Below the pieces are notes generated by a model, which saw only the letters and a list, made by a program, of their open reading frames with translations, searched no databases and was not told the DNA's origin. From NCBI RefSeq assembly GCF_011601345.1, contig NZ_JAAORB010000032.1, positions 1 to 37,019 on the forward strand: a stretch of DNA of 37,019 nt, in the 5' to 3' direction. The stretch comes from Roseovarius gahaiensis. GTDB taxonomy: Bacteria > Pseudomonadota > Alphaproteobacteria > Rhodobacterales > Rhodobacteraceae. Both the position numbers and the translations under genes were made by a program. The stretch's first letter is position 1; every line of letters starts with the position of its first letter. Positions 10,472 through 19,480 of the stretch are shown one piece after another.

Positions 10472-12004
10472 ATGCTTAGAACCCTACGCGACACGCTGTT
10501 CGATCCACTGGACAGGGCGGTTGAAACCATCGCGCCGCGCCTTGAGGCAACCGAGGTCGCGCATGTGGTGTCGGTCGGCAACGGCGTCGCGCAGGTGGCG
10601 GGGTTCACCGATCTGCACGCCAACGAACTTTTGTCGTTCGAGGGCGGGCTGATGGGCATCGCGTCAAACCTGCGCGAAGATCGCGTTGGCGTCATCGTTC
10701 TGGGCAATACTGGTGCTCTGCGCCCCGGCGACCGGCTGCATCGCACCGAACGGGTGGTGGATGTGCCGGTGGGCGAGGCATTGCTGGGCCGGGTGCTGGA
10801 TCCGCTTGGGCGGCCGCTGGATGACGCGGGGGCCGTCGACGCCGAGGCACGCATGCCGGTCGAGCGGATCGCCCCACCGATCATGCACCGCGACCCGGTG
10901 AACGTGCCGCTACAGACCGGGATCAAGGCCGTTGATGCCGCCATTCCCATCGGGCGCGGCCAGCGCGAGTTGATCCTTGGGGATCGCCAGACCGGCAAGA
11001 CGGCCATCGCCGTCGATGCCATCCTCAACCAGACAGATACCGGCGTAATCTCGATCTACTGCGCCGTTGGGCAACGTGCGTCAGCGGTGGCGCGCGTTCT
11101 GCGCAGCCTGCGCGATCATGATGCAATGCAGCGCACCATCGTCGTCGTGGCCAGCAGTCAGGACGCGCCGGGGCTGCAATTTGTGGCCCCCTATGCTGCT
11201 ACCACCATGGCCGAGCAGTTCATGGCCCAAGGGCGCGATGTGCTGATCGTCTATGATGATCTTACCCGCCATGCGCGGGCCTATCGTCAACTCTCGCTGC
11301 TGCTGCGGCGTCCGCCGGGGCGCGAAGCCTACCCCGGTGATATCTTCTATATCCATTCGCGTCTGCTGGAACGCGCCACCCATCTGCGCAAAGAACACGG
11401 CGGCGGGTCGCTGACCGCGCTGCCGGTGATCGAGACACAGGCCCAGAACATTTCGGCCTATATCCCGACGAACCTGATCTCGATCACCGACGGTCAGCTC
11501 TACCTCTCGCCGGATCTGTTCGAGAAAGGCCAACTGCCAGCGGTGGATATCGGCGCCTCGGTCAGCCGCGTCGGCGGCAAGGTGCAGCTTCCGGCGTTTC
11601 GGGCGGTCGCTGGCAATTTGCGGCTGATGTATTCGCAATTCGAAGAGCTGGAGACCTTCGCGCGCTTTGGCACACAGATGGATGACGAGACGCGGCGCAA
11701 ACTGACGCGCGGCCTGCGGGTGCGCGAGGTGCTCAAACAGCGCGAACAGCATCATCTTGCGGTGCCCGAACAGATCGCAGCGTTGCTGGCCGCGACCGAA
11801 GGTCTGTTCGACGAGATCGAACCCAAGGATGTGGCCAAGGCGGAAGAGAGCGTGCAGCAGGCCGTGCGTGATCGCTGCCCCGACATCTGCGAGGCGATCG
11901 AGGCAGGTGAAAACCTGACCGACGATCACCGCGCGGCGCTGATCGAGGTGATGCGCGCGGCACTGGATGACACCGGCGAGGATGGCAGTGATGCAGACGC
12001 TTGA
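10472..12004 (+). CDS. atpA: N-ATPase subunit alpha
   Basis: Non-catalytic nucleotide-binding F1 subunit, 510 aa. Walker A is GDRQTGKT (Lys176). [37 protein letters not shown] and [14 protein letters not shown] are family signatures. I chose ATG 10472 with GAGG about 10 bp upstream; a GTG at 10466 in the same frame would add two residues. It follows atpF by 12 bp and overlaps atpG by 14 bp. Confidence 0.95.
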   Translation: MLRTLRDTLFDPLDRAVETIAPRLEATEVAHVVSVGNGVAQVAGFTDLHANELLSFEGGLMGIASNLREDRVGVIVLGNTGALRPGDRLHRTERVVDVPVGEALLGRVLDPLGRPLDDAGAVDAEARMPVERIAPPIMHRDPVNVPLQTGIKAVDAAIPIGRGQRELILGDRQTGKTAIAVDAILNQTDTGVISIYCAVGQRASAVARVLRSLRDHDAMQRTIVVVASSQDAPGLQFVAPYAATTMAEQFMAQGRDVLIVYDDLTRHARAYRQLSLLLRRPPGREAYPGDIFYIHSRLLERATHLRKEHGGGSLTALPVIETQAQNISAYIPTNLISITDGQLYLSPDLFEKGQLPAVDIGASVSRVGGKVQLPAFRAVAGNLRLMYSQFEELETFARFGTQMDDETRRKLTRGLRVREVLKQREQHHLAVPEQIAALLAATEGLFDEIEPKDVAKAEESVQQAVRDRCPDICEAIEAGENLTDDHRAALIEVMRAALDDTGEDGSDADA

Positions 12005-12875
12005 ATCGCTCTCAGATGCGCTGGACACCGCCGGAGACATAAAATCGATCGTGCGCACGATGAAGGCCTTGTCAGCCGCCAGCATCCGGCAATTCGAGCA
12101 GGCCGAGGCGGCATTGGGCGATTATGCACAGACGATTGATCTGGGCCTGACGGCGCTGCTGCAAGATCGCCGTGATCGGGGCCTGTCTTTGCCCCGGACC
12201 GGCAGCGAGGACTCCTCGCGCACCGCGCTGATCGTCATCGGTTCCGAGCGGGGGCTGTGCGGGCGCTATAACGAGACCGTCACGCGCCATGCGCTTGACC
12301 GGATTGAGGAGCGCGACACGCTGCTGGCCGTGATCGGCCTGCGCGCAGCGGCGCGGCTGGAGGCGGCGGGCCATGGTGTTGACACGCTCTTTACCCTGCC
12401 CGGATCGGCGGCCGGCCTGTCCGATCTGGTGCAGTCCGTGATCGTTCAAAGCGACCGGTGGCAGCGCGAGGACGGGATTGGCCGTATCCGGGTGATACAT
12501 AACCGGCGCGAGGGCCGCACACTGGCAAAGCCGGTCGAGCGGCAGTTGCTGCCGCTGCCAGACGCCTATCTGAAATCACTGCTTGATGCGCCTTGGCCCA
12601 GACCGGGGCTGCCATTCTTCCGCATGTCACCACCCGCGCTTTTGTCGTGGCTGGTGCAGCAGCGGCTGTTTGTCAGTCTCTACCGCGCCCTGGCCGAGGC
12701 CCTGGCCAGTGAACACGCCACCCGGCTGGCGGCGATGCAGGGCGCCGAGCGCAATATCGAAGAGCGGCGCGCGGACCTGATGCAGATCTACCGCGTCAAA
12801 CGGCAAGAGACGATCACCCGCGAGTTGATGGATGTCATATCGGGTTTCGAGGCCGCAAGCACGGGCGACGACTGA
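11991..12875 (+). CDS. atpG: N-ATPase subunit gamma
   Basis: Central shaft of F1, 294 aa. Terminal coiled-coil helices are visible: [20 protein letters not shown] near the N-terminus and [19 protein letters not shown] at the C-terminus. The [12 protein letters not shown] loop is the conserved GLCG region. The start lies inside atpA, and this gene closes the operon. A weak hairpin, CCAC (12958-12961) with GTGG (12967-12970) followed by AATTTT, may help termination. Confidence 0.92.
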   Translation: MQTLESLSDALDTAGDIKSIVRTMKALSAASIRQFEQAEAALGDYAQTIDLGLTALLQDRRDRGLSLPRTGSEDSSRTALIVIGSERGLCGRYNETVTRHALDRIEERDTLLAVIGLRAAARLEAAGHGVDTLFTLPGSAAGLSDLVQSVIVQSDRWQREDGIGRIRVIHNRREGRTLAKPVERQLLPLPDAYLKSLLDAPWPRPGLPFFRMSPPALLSWLVQQRLFVSLYRALAEALASEHATRLAAMQGAERNIEERRADLMQIYRVKRQETITRELMDVISGFEAASTGDD

Positions 12876-12991
12876 GACTAGTGTGCCACGCACCACCCAC
12901 CAGATCAAACGCCGACCGCTCACGCATGGGCGTTGCAATGGCGCTCTGCCCTTGACACCACACGGGGTGGAATTTTCAGCTTTGGTGACCC

Positions 12992-13005
12992 TTAACCTCG
13001 GTCAA
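12992..13005 (+). promoter_or_regulatory. Fnr/Dnr-like box upstream of the MFS gene
   Basis: The dyad is TTAAC-CTCG-GTCAA. With class II spacing, transcription would start near 13040, and TAAATT (13028-13033) lies at the -10 position with 4 of 6 matches. The MFS start codon is about 125 bp from the box centre, so the leader would be about 84 nt, unless translation starts elsewhere. Confidence 0.6.
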
Positions 13006-13123
13006 AGCGGGATGGTCAATTGTTTCATAAATTGAACCAACTGCCGGGATGCGCCGGCATATGAACGGCAGGCCCATCTTTTGTGGTCTTCCCAACCTGC
13101 CGGGCCTTTTGGATTGAAACTGA

Positions 13124-14353
13124 ATGGGCCGGGACGGCGACATTCCGGTCAAGACCGAGGATCGCACCATCACGTATTTTCACAGTCTTTCTGCAGCTGG
13201 CTTTGTTGCGACCGCCATAAGCTTTGGCCCCGCCCGGATGGGCTTTGGCCTGTTCGTTCCGGATTTCCGGTCTGCCTTTTCGATGTCCACGTCGACCGTC
13301 GGTTTCGTTTCCAGTCTTGGCTTTACGGGGTTTTTCATCGGCTTGTTGGCGGCGCAATGGATGCTGTCGCGGCAGGGGCCGGCGGCACCGGTCCTTTTCG
13401 GTCTGGCTGCGGCAAGCGCAGGGCTGGCGACGGTGGCAATCGCGCCAAACGTCTTCGTCCTTGCCGTTGGTGTCTTTCTGGCCGCGTCAAGCGCAGGCTT
13501 TGCTTGGACGCCCTTCAATGATGCGGTGCATCGCAAAATCGAGGGCGCCGATAGCGCCAGCGCCTTGTCAGAAATCAGCAGCGGCACCAGTGTTGGCATC
13601 TTCGCAACCGGGCTGGCCGCGCTATGGATGGTCCATGCGGGCATCTCGTGGCGGCTGTGCTGGATGATCTTCGCGATTGCCGCGCTGATTGGTCTGGCCT
13701 GCAACTATGCCGTTTTGCGTCAGATTGACGAGGTGGCACCGGCCAAGCGGTCCGCTCAAAAATGGACCAGCCTTTTGCAAACTGTCGCGGCCCCCCTTTT
13801 CGCCATCGCCTTCGTTTTCGGCGCAACTTCGGCGATCTACATCGCGTTTGCAGTTGACTACATGGCCGAGGTGGGCGGCATTCCCGGCCTGTCCAAAGAC
13901 ACGACACCGGCGCTTGTCTTTGTGGTTTATGGTCTGTTTGGATTGACCGGTCTTTTGACTGCGCGTCTGCAATATCTGATCGGGCTGCCATGGCTTGTGC
14001 GATCCCTGATGCTGGCGGGCGCGCTGTCTCTTGCCGTCATCGCGATCTCGCCCGGAAGCTGGGTTGGTCTGATCGTATCAGCCGGCCTGCAAGGGGTGCA
14101 CGTGATGGGGACCAGCGCGGTGCTTGCCCTTTGGTCTGAGCGGCTTTTCCCGGCGCTACCGTCCTTCAGCTTTACGGCGGCCCTTCTGGCGACGGCCGCC
14201 GGGAACGTGCTTGGCCCTGCCTTGGCGGGGGTTGCATCCACCGCGTTCGGCGCGCCTGCCATGTTCCTTGCGGCCGCGTCCCTGCCAGCCGTAACTTTGA
14301 TCGCCCTTGTGGGGCGGCGCACGGTAGCGGCTATCAGGATAGTCGACTATTAA
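13124..14353 (+). CDS. MFS transporter, YbfB/YjiJ-like
   Basis: A 409-aa inner-membrane protein with about 12 hydrophobic segments in two halves of six. FGPARMGFGLFVPDFRSAFSMS at the first helix is typical of the YbfB/YjiJ group within the major facilitator superfamily. The substrate is unknown. The start at 13124 has no strong ribosome site, and an internal ATG at 13238 would cut into the first helix, so the start is uncertain. It stands alone, downstream of the N-ATPase operon and its own box at 12992. Linkage to low-oxygen physiology is inferred only from that box. Confidence 0.82.
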   Translation: MGRDGDIPVKTEDRTITYFHSLSAAGFVATAISFGPARMGFGLFVPDFRSAFSMSTSTVGFVSSLGFTGFFIGLLAAQWMLSRQGPAAPVLFGLAAASAGLATVAIAPNVFVLAVGVFLAASSAGFAWTPFNDAVHRKIEGADSASALSEISSGTSVGIFATGLAALWMVHAGISWRLCWMIFAIAALIGLACNYAVLRQIDEVAPAKRSAQKWTSLLQTVAAPLFAIAFVFGATSAIYIAFAVDYMAEVGGIPGLSKDTTPALVFVVYGLFGLTGLLTARLQYLIGLPWLVRSLMLAGALSLAVIAISPGSWVGLIVSAGLQGVHVMGTSAVLALWSERLFPALPSFSFTAALLATAAGNVLGPALAGVASTAFGAPAMFLAAASLPAVTLIALVGRRTVAAIRIVDY

Positions 14354-14375
14354 CAGCAGATGGCGCGCTGTTTTC
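14352..14375 (+). terminator. Possible rho-independent terminator after the MFS gene
   Basis: AACAGC (14352-14357) pairs with GCTGTT (14367-14372) across a 9-nt loop and runs into TTTTCT. It sits at the stop codon of the MFS gene, in the gap facing the convergent HdeD-like gene. The stem is short, so confidence is low. Confidence 0.4.
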
Positions 14376-14440
14376 TGCCTGTGCGGCGGCGGGCCTATCG
14401 TGTTGCGCGGATCACGGTTCTGCCGTCTGGGTGGGTCGGC

Positions 14441-14989
14441 TCATTCTCGTGCAAGGGCAGAGGCCATCGCGATTTCAGCGACTCCAAGAAAGATCAGATC
14501 AATACCAACCAGCAGCCCAACGGCCCATAGCGCGGTGCCGGGCAGTCCAAATAACACCAAGACCCCCAACAAAACCGACAGCGCACCGGAAAACCCAATC
14601 CAGCCCCAACCCGGAAACGGCCGCAGGCCAAAGCCTGCAACCAGCTTGAACGCACCGCCCAAGAGGAAAAAGACGCCCAGAACGATTGTCAGCGTCACCA
14701 TGCCCTGCAACGGCCATGCCAGTAGGATCGCCCCTGCCACCACGGCCACAAGACCGAACAACGCGTTCCAAGCCAAGCTGCCGTTGTGCCGCATCGCGAA
14801 GGCCCGAACCAGTTCCACTATCCCCGAGACAACGAGGATTGCACCAAAGACCAACTCTGCGGCTAGGGTCGCGGCAAAGGGAAACAGCACCGCAGCGCCC
14901 CCCATGACAATTGAGACAATCCCCGCGATCCAAAGCCATGTCCTAAGCCCGCGCGGGGCGGTATCATGAATCATATCCTGATCTGTCAT
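14441..14989 (-). CDS. HdeD-like (DUF308) membrane protein
   Basis: A 182-aa protein with six hydrophobic segments in three similar pairs and a short polar N-terminus (MTDQDMIHDTAPRGLR), as in the HdeD family linked to acid and other stress. I chose ATG 14989 because AGGAAGGA lies about 9 bp before it; the frame opens earlier at 15022. It is the last gene of a four-gene minus-strand unit, starting 29 bp after the preceding stop. Function is known only as a family-level stress association. Confidence 0.82.
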   Translation of the reverse strand: MTDQDMIHDTAPRGLRTWLWIAGIVSIVMGGAAVLFPFAATLAAELVFGAILVVSGIVELVRAFAMRHNGSLAWNALFGLVAVVAGAILLAWPLQGMVTLTIVLGVFFLLGGAFKLVAGFGLRPFPGWGWIGFSGALSVLLGVLVLFGLPGTALWAVGLLVGIDLIFLGVAEIAMASALARE

Positions 14990-15018
14990 CTGCTGTCCTT
15001 CCTGCTCAGTGCGAGCAA

Positions 15019-15519
15019 TCAATCGTCCCCGTCATTATCAGAGGCGTCAAAGACCGCGTTCCATGCGCCCTTCACTTCGGACCACGCATTGGCGACACCG
15101 TCCTGCACCTCGCCCCAGGCCGATTTGCCGCCCTCTTGCATGGCCCCGAACGCCTCGCTCAACTCGTTCCTGCGTTCGCGCAGCGCTTCCAGCGTCTCGC
15201 GGGTCTGCTCTTGGGTGGCGTCTGACATATCGGCCCAGTTCTCGCGCGCTTGTTGTTCAAGCTCGGCAATCTCGGCATCGATTTGCGACAGCGTCTCGCG
15301 CATCGCCGCGACGGCTTCGTCACGCTGGTCCTCGGAAAAGGCGCGGATCGTGTCGAATGCCTCGTCGAATTCGGCTTGGATCTCCTCGGCGGTCACGCGC
15401 TCGGTGTCCTGAGATTCTTGCGACGTCTCCTGCGCCGCCAGCGGCAGAGCGAGAACAAGCGCAAGGGCCAGCATGCTGGCCATCAATGTGCGGTGGTTCG
15501 GTGTCATCGTTGTGGTCAT
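15019..15519 (-). CDS. Secreted, strongly acidic coiled-coil protein of unknown function
   Basis: A 166-aa protein. Residues 1-30 form a signal peptide (LMASMLALALVLALPLAAQ), so export to the periplasm is likely. Most of the rest is predicted helix with long runs of E, Q, R and A (AEIAELEQQARENWADM). The C-terminal part has repeated W-containing units (KSAWGEVQDGV, ANAWSEVKGAW) and ends in DASDNDGDD. I chose ATG 15519 with AAAGGAAAA upstream; the frame continues to 15609 without a ribosome site. I do not recognise a family. It sits between SDR and HdeD-like genes in the same direction, suggesting an envelope-stress role (inference). Confidence 0.75.
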   Translation of the reverse strand: MTTTMTPNHRTLMASMLALALVLALPLAAQETSQESQDTERVTAEEIQAEFDEAFDTIRAFSEDQRDEAVAAMRETLSQIDAEIAELEQQARENWADMSDATQEQTRETLEALRERRNELSEAFGAMQEGGKSAWGEVQDGVANAWSEVKGAWNAVFDASDNDGDD

Positions 15520-15586
15520 CTGAATTTTTCCTTTGTCCTTTTTGAGTAAAACTTGGATGGGTCTGGCCCTTATTGGCCGGGCAGAC

Positions 15587-16357
15587 CTAGCGCGCGGTAT
15601 ACCCGCCATCGATCACAAGCTCCGATCCGGTCACGAACTTCGCGTCGTCGGAGGCAAGATAGGCAATGCCCGCCGCGATATCCTCGGGCGCGCCCACATG
15701 GCCGATGGGGTGCAGATCGTCGAGCGCTTTGCGGAACGCCTCGACCCCTTCGTCCGAGCTTTTGGCCAGCCCCTCGACAAGCGGTGTCCAGATAAACCCG
15801 GGATGAACCGAGTTTACGCGGATGCCTTCCTTGGCATATAGCAGCGCGTCGGTCTTGCTCATCAGCCGGACCGCGCCCTTGGAGGCGTGGTACGGCGGCA
15901 GATCCGGCGCACCGACCAGCCCATAGATCGACGACAGGTTGACGATGCTGCCACCGCCCGCTTTTTTCAGGTGGGGGATCGCTGCCTTGGTGCTGAAAAA
16001 TACGCCGTTCACGTTGATATCAATCACCTTGCGCCACTCTTCCTCGCTGATCTCGTGCGTTGGCGTGTTGACCCCGGAGATACCGGCATTATTCACCACA
16101 ACGTCGATCTGGCCGAACCTTTTGGCGACCGCATCAAAAACCTGATGCACGGCGTCGGCATCGGCCACGTCAAGCGGCCAAGACTCGGCCGTGCCGCCCT
16201 GTGCCGTGATCTCTTCGCAGACCGATTTCGCATCCCCGTCGTCGATGTCGGTAACGGCGACATACGCGCCCTCGCTGGCCAATCGCAGGCAGGTGGCCTT
16301 GCCAATGCCATTGCCACCACCGGTGACGATGCAGGTTTTCCCGTCGAGACGTTTCAT
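15587..16357 (-). CDS. Short-chain dehydrogenase/reductase (SDR), NAD(P)-dependent
   Basis: A 256-aa classical SDR. The cofactor loop is TGGGNGIG near residue 12, with VVNNAG in strand 4. The active-site residues are Ser in VNLSSIYG, Tyr in YHASK and Lys four residues later. VHPGFIWTPL and VIDGGYTAR are typical C-terminal motifs. Asp at the end of strand 2 (AVTDIDD) suggests NAD(H) preference. The substrate is unknown; the closest general resemblance is to glucose or hydroxysteroid dehydrogenase-like SDRs. It starts 12 bp after the preceding gene's stop. Confidence 0.9.
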   Translation of the reverse strand: MKRLDGKTCIVTGGGNGIGKATCLRLASEGAYVAVTDIDDGDAKSVCEEITAQGGTAESWPLDVADADAVHQVFDAVAKRFGQIDVVVNNAGISGVNTPTHEISEEEWRKVIDINVNGVFFSTKAAIPHLKKAGGGSIVNLSSIYGLVGAPDLPPYHASKGAVRLMSKTDALLYAKEGIRVNSVHPGFIWTPLVEGLAKSSDEGVEAFRKALDDLHPIGHVGAPEDIAAGIAYLASDDAKFVTGSELVIDGGYTAR

Positions 16358-16369
16358 AAAGCGATCCTT

Positions 16370-17050
16370 TCAGTTTACCGGATGTGAAGTGAGGGGCGCC
16401 TGTGCGGCGGCAAGCCGTCGCCGGCAAAGCACATCTCCGTATGAACGATTTGGCATCCGCCCAAGGCGCAGAACGTTGCGGGCCGCGCGCGCGCTGTCGA
16501 GATCGGGATCCTCGATCGCGAGGGTCAGCCGGCTCCAGCCCGCGACGGTGACACGGCATATCTCGGCGCGGCTGCTGCCCTTGCGGAACAGCAGCCGCGA
16601 CTTGCTGACCGTCATGGGCATGATCGCAGGGGCCGTATCGCCAAGCCGGGCCACAAGATGACCCGGAGACCGCCCTGCATCAGCCGGCAAGCCCGTCAGG
16701 CCCAACGCCTCTGCCAAGCCCTGCAGGTCTGCAAGAGGAAGCGGGAACAGTGGATAGGCTTGGTGGGTCCAATGCTGTAACGGACCATGATCACGGCCCC
16801 GGCTTTTCACTTCCAGCCGATTCCCGGCGCGCAGTTTCACCAATGTCAAAGGGCTGTGCTCGGTCAGCAGATAGATATCTGTTCGCCGTTCCGCGCCGAC
16901 CAGCGGCCAAGATTGCTGTAGTATCGTCGCCGCCTGCGGCATGTCATGCGGCCAGACGCGGAATTCATACCGCCCCGGCGCACTGTCCTGCCCCGATTTC
17001 GTCTGGGTAGGGGCTGCATCGCTGAGAAGCACGAAATTTTTCGTAACCAT
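16370..17050 (-). CDS. Uncharacterised 226-aa protein, possibly CYTH-like
   Basis: I do not recognise this protein with confidence. It is soluble, with no signal peptide or membrane helix. YEFRVWP, TLVKLRAGNRLEVKSRG and RVTVAGWSRLTLAIEDPD are alternating charged beta-strand-like segments, vaguely like CYTH/triphosphate-tunnel proteins, but the N-terminal ExExK signature is absent. GGAGG lies 9 bp before ATG 17050, which supports the start. It heads the four-gene minus-strand unit and faces the palindromic box at 17250 across a 200-bp gap. Confidence 0.7.
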   Translation of the reverse strand: MVTKNFVLLSDAAPTQTKSGQDSAPGRYEFRVWPHDMPQAATILQQSWPLVGAERRTDIYLLTEHSPLTLVKLRAGNRLEVKSRGRDHGPLQHWTHQAYPLFPLPLADLQGLAEALGLTGLPADAGRSPGHLVARLGDTAPAIMPMTVSKSRLLFRKGSSRAEICRVTVAGWSRLTLAIEDPDLDSARAARNVLRLGRMPNRSYGDVLCRRRLAAAQAPLTSHPVN

Positions 17051-17475
17051 ATCCCATAACCTCCATCACGTCCCCTCGGCGCCGCTTGCCACACAAGACA
17101 TGACGCCGGTCGAAAGACGGGTGCGATATGTTCGCCTTGCGCCATCGCATGACGCTGCCCGTGCAGGGACCGTAGGCAGTCGGCTATTGCGCACGCCGAC
17201 CGCGGGTCGATTTCGATTCTGAACCTATCGATCCGCGGTCGCGCCAACATTAACCCGGGTTAATGGTGTTGGGCCGCCATCGGCCTAGTCTGTCCAGCGA
17301 ATCCTGCGGCGGCTTGGGTCTGCTTTGATGACCGTCATGCCGGGGTTTGTGAAAATCGTCTATGCAGCCCCGACCGGGTGAAGCGAACCCAAGACCGCTC
17401 GGTCCAGTCTGCCTCACCTCTTGCAGGCTTCGTGAAAGCCCTGATCGACCATTCGAGACCAAAAGGCGGCGCATC
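17051..17475. other. 425-bp divergent control region with long leaders
   Basis: The region between the 226-aa protein gene (minus) and the thiolase gene (plus) holds the perfect palindrome at 17248-17265. No other gene is evident. The thiolase frame remains open upstream to an ATG at 17362, but that 38-residue extension (rich in R and P) has no ribosome site and does not look like protein. Both leaders would be roughly 165-180 nt if transcription starts 41 bp from the palindrome centre. Confidence 0.5.
17250..17263. promoter_or_regulatory. Perfectly palindromic Fnr/Dnr-like box between divergent units
   Basis: TTAAC-CCGG-GTTAA is symmetric, and the symmetry extends to 18 bp as CATTAACCCGGGTTAATG (17248-17265). 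On the plus strand TAGTCT (17286-17291) and on the minus strand TAGGTT (17222-17227) both fall exactly where a -10 hexamer would lie for a class II site, each with 3 of 6 matches. The site could therefore drive the PHB operon, the stress-type unit, or both. Confidence 0.65.
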
Positions 17476-18663
17476 ATGAAAGAGTCCGACATTGTTCTTT
17501 GCCATCCCGTTCGCACGGCGATCGGAAAGTTCGGTGGCAGCCTCAAGGATATCCCCGCAGCTGATCTCGGCGCGCGGGTTATCGGAGGCGTGCTGCGGCG
17601 CAGCGGCCTTGCGCCGAACAAGGTGTCTTCTGTGGTATTCGGAAACGTGATCCAGGCAGGCACCGGCATGAATCCGGCGCGGCAGGCCACGCTGAACGGG
17701 GGGCTTCCCAAGGATGTGCCAGCGATGACCGTCAACCGGGTCTGCGGCTCGGGGGCCGAGGCGATTGCCTCTGCCGCCCGCATCGTGAGGCTGGGCGAGG
17801 CCGACTGCGTCATCGCAGGTGGCATGGAGAACATGGACCGGGCCCCTTACCTGCTGGATCGCGCCCGCTGGGGCTACCGGATGGGGCCGGGCAAGATTGA
17901 CGATGCGATGTTGCGCGACGGTCTGAACGACGCCTTTTCCGGCAAGCATTCCGGCTGGCACACCGAGGATCTGGTCGCCAAGCACAACATCTCCCGTGAG
18001 GCGCAGGATGCTTGGGCGGCGCGGTCGCATCAGAGGTTTTCCAAGGCGCAGGAAGCCGGCCATTTCGCGGATGAAATCCTGCCCGTCGAGGTCACGTCGA
18101 AATCGGGCAAGTCGGACTTCAAGGACGACGAATCGAACCGCCCTGACGCCACCGCCGAGGGGCTTGCCAAGCTGCGCCCCGCCTTCCGCGAGGACGGCAC
18201 GATCACCGCTGGCAATGCGCCGGGGCTCAACTCTGGCGCGGCCGCGATGATTGTCACGACGGCGCGCTTTGCCACCGAACACGGCCTCGAGGTTGCCGCG
18301 ACGCTTGTGGCCAGCGGCGTAGGTGCGGTCGAGCCGGGGATGTTCGGCCTTGGACCGTTGCCTGCAGTTCATCAGGCGCTTGACCGCGCCGGGTGGTCGG
18401 CAGGCGATGTGGAACGCGCCGAGATCAACGAGGCATTTGCGGCCATCGCCATTGCGGTAACCGATGGGTTGGACCTGTCCGAGGACATCGTCAATGTCGA
18501 AGGCGGCGCCATCGCGCATGGCCACCCGATCGGGGCGACCGGGGCAGTCTTGACCACCCGGCTGCTGCATTCCATGGCGCGCGACGGTATCCGGCGCGGT
18601 TTGGTAACGCTGTGCATCGGCGGCGGTCAGGGCATTGCCCTGCTGCTGAAGCGCGCCGACTGA
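17476..18663 (+). CDS. phaA: Acetyl-CoA acetyltransferase (beta-ketothiolase)
   Basis: Condenses two acetyl-CoA to acetoacetyl-CoA, the first step of polyhydroxybutyrate synthesis. The 395-aa thiolase has the acyl-accepting Cys90 in NRVCGSGAEA, His350 in GHPIGATG and Cys380 in LCIGGGQG. I chose ATG 17476 because it places the conserved DIVLCHPVRTAIGKFGG strand at the usual N-terminal position; AAAGGCGG serves as a modest ribosome site. The reductase gene follows after about 40 bp, then phaC, so this is a PHB operon. A degradative thiolase role is possible but less likely in this context. Confidence 0.92.
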   Translation: MKESDIVLCHPVRTAIGKFGGSLKDIPAADLGARVIGGVLRRSGLAPNKVSSVVFGNVIQAGTGMNPARQATLNGGLPKDVPAMTVNRVCGSGAEAIASAARIVRLGEADCVIAGGMENMDRAPYLLDRARWGYRMGPGKIDDAMLRDGLNDAFSGKHSGWHTEDLVAKHNISREAQDAWAARSHQRFSKAQEAGHFADEILPVEVTSKSGKSDFKDDESNRPDATAEGLAKLRPAFREDGTITAGNAPGLNSGAAAMIVTTARFATEHGLEVAATLVASGVGAVEPGMFGLGPLPAVHQALDRAGWSAGDVERAEINEAFAAIAIAVTDGLDLSEDIVNVEGGAIAHGHPIGATGAVLTTRLLHSMARDGIRRGLVTLCIGGGQGIALLLKRAD

Positions 18664-18706
18664 TTTTCCCGGAGAGCGCAGAAAAACGACAGAAAGGACA
18701 ATGCCC

Positions 18707-19438
18707 ATGACCAACCAGAACCGATCCGCGCTTGTCACCGGTGGCGTGCAGGGGCTTGGCGCGGCGGCGGCGCAAGCCCTTGCCGACGCAGGCGTGACCG
18801 TGGCCGCTGCCCATCTTGGCGCAGGCGACCGGGCCAAGGCCTTTGCGGATGAGACCGGGATACCGGTCTTTGAATGGGATGTGAGCGATTACGACGCCTG
18901 CACACAGGGTTTGAAAGATGTGGAAGAGGCGATTGGGCCGCTCGACATCTTGGTGAACAATGCCGGGGTCAACCGGGACGTCATGTTTCACAAGATGGGC
19001 CGGGAAGATTGGGACGCGGTGATCGGCGTTGATCTTGGCGCGATGTTCAATGTCACCCGGCAGGTTATCGGCGGCATGCGCGACCGCGGCTTTGGACGCA
19101 TTATCAACATTTCCTCGGTCAATGCCGCGCGCGGCCAAATGGGCCAGACCAATTATTGCGCGGCCAAGGCCGGTGTCGAAGGTTTCACCCGCGCCTTGGC
19201 CCGCGAATCTGCCGCCAAGGGCATCACCGTCAATGCCATCGCGCCCGGATATGCCGACACGGCGATGGTCGAGGCGGTGCCGGATGACATGATCGAGAGC
19301 ATCTTGGACATGGTGCCGATGTCGCGTCTGGCCGACCCGGATGAGATCGGACGTTGCGTGCGTTTCCTCGCGTCGGACGACTCGGCCTTCATCACCGGGG
19401 CGACATTGCCGGTGAATGGCGGCCTGCACATGGGCTAG
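18707..19438 (+). CDS. phaB: Acetoacetyl-CoA reductase
   Basis: Reduces acetoacetyl-CoA to (R)-3-hydroxybutyryl-CoA with NADPH, the second PHB step. It is a classical SDR of 243 aa: TGGVQGLG cofactor loop, VNNAGVNRD, Ser in NISSVNAARGQMGQTNY with the catalytic Tyr-x-x-x-Lys (YCAAK), and VNAIAPGYADTAMV. NNAGVNRD and GQMGQTNY are close to known PhaB/FabG sequences. ATG 18707 has AGGA at good spacing; ATG 18701, two codons earlier, is too close to it. Assignment to PhaB over FabG rests largely on context. Confidence 0.88.
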   Translation: MTNQNRSALVTGGVQGLGAAAAQALADAGVTVAAAHLGAGDRAKAFADETGIPVFEWDVSDYDACTQGLKDVEEAIGPLDILVNNAGVNRDVMFHKMGREDWDAVIGVDLGAMFNVTRQVIGGMRDRGFGRIINISSVNAARGQMGQTNYCAAKAGVEGFTRALARESAAKGITVNAIAPGYADTAMVEAVPDDMIESILDMVPMSRLADPDEIGRCVRFLASDDSAFITGATLPVNGGLHMG

Positions 19439-19480
19439 CCATCCTTACCGCCATCTTTTTATGCAAAATGAGAGGTTCCG

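Noticed and set aside
13040..13110. Inverted repeat GGCAGG...CCTGCC in the MFS leader as a riboswitch or attenuator
   Set aside because: Only 6 bp of stem around a loop of more than 20 nt, and no T-run or conserved aptamer pattern.
17362..17475. In-frame 38-codon upstream extension of the thiolase
   Set aside because: No ribosome site, R/P-rich composition unlike protein, and the conserved thiolase N-terminus begins at 17476.
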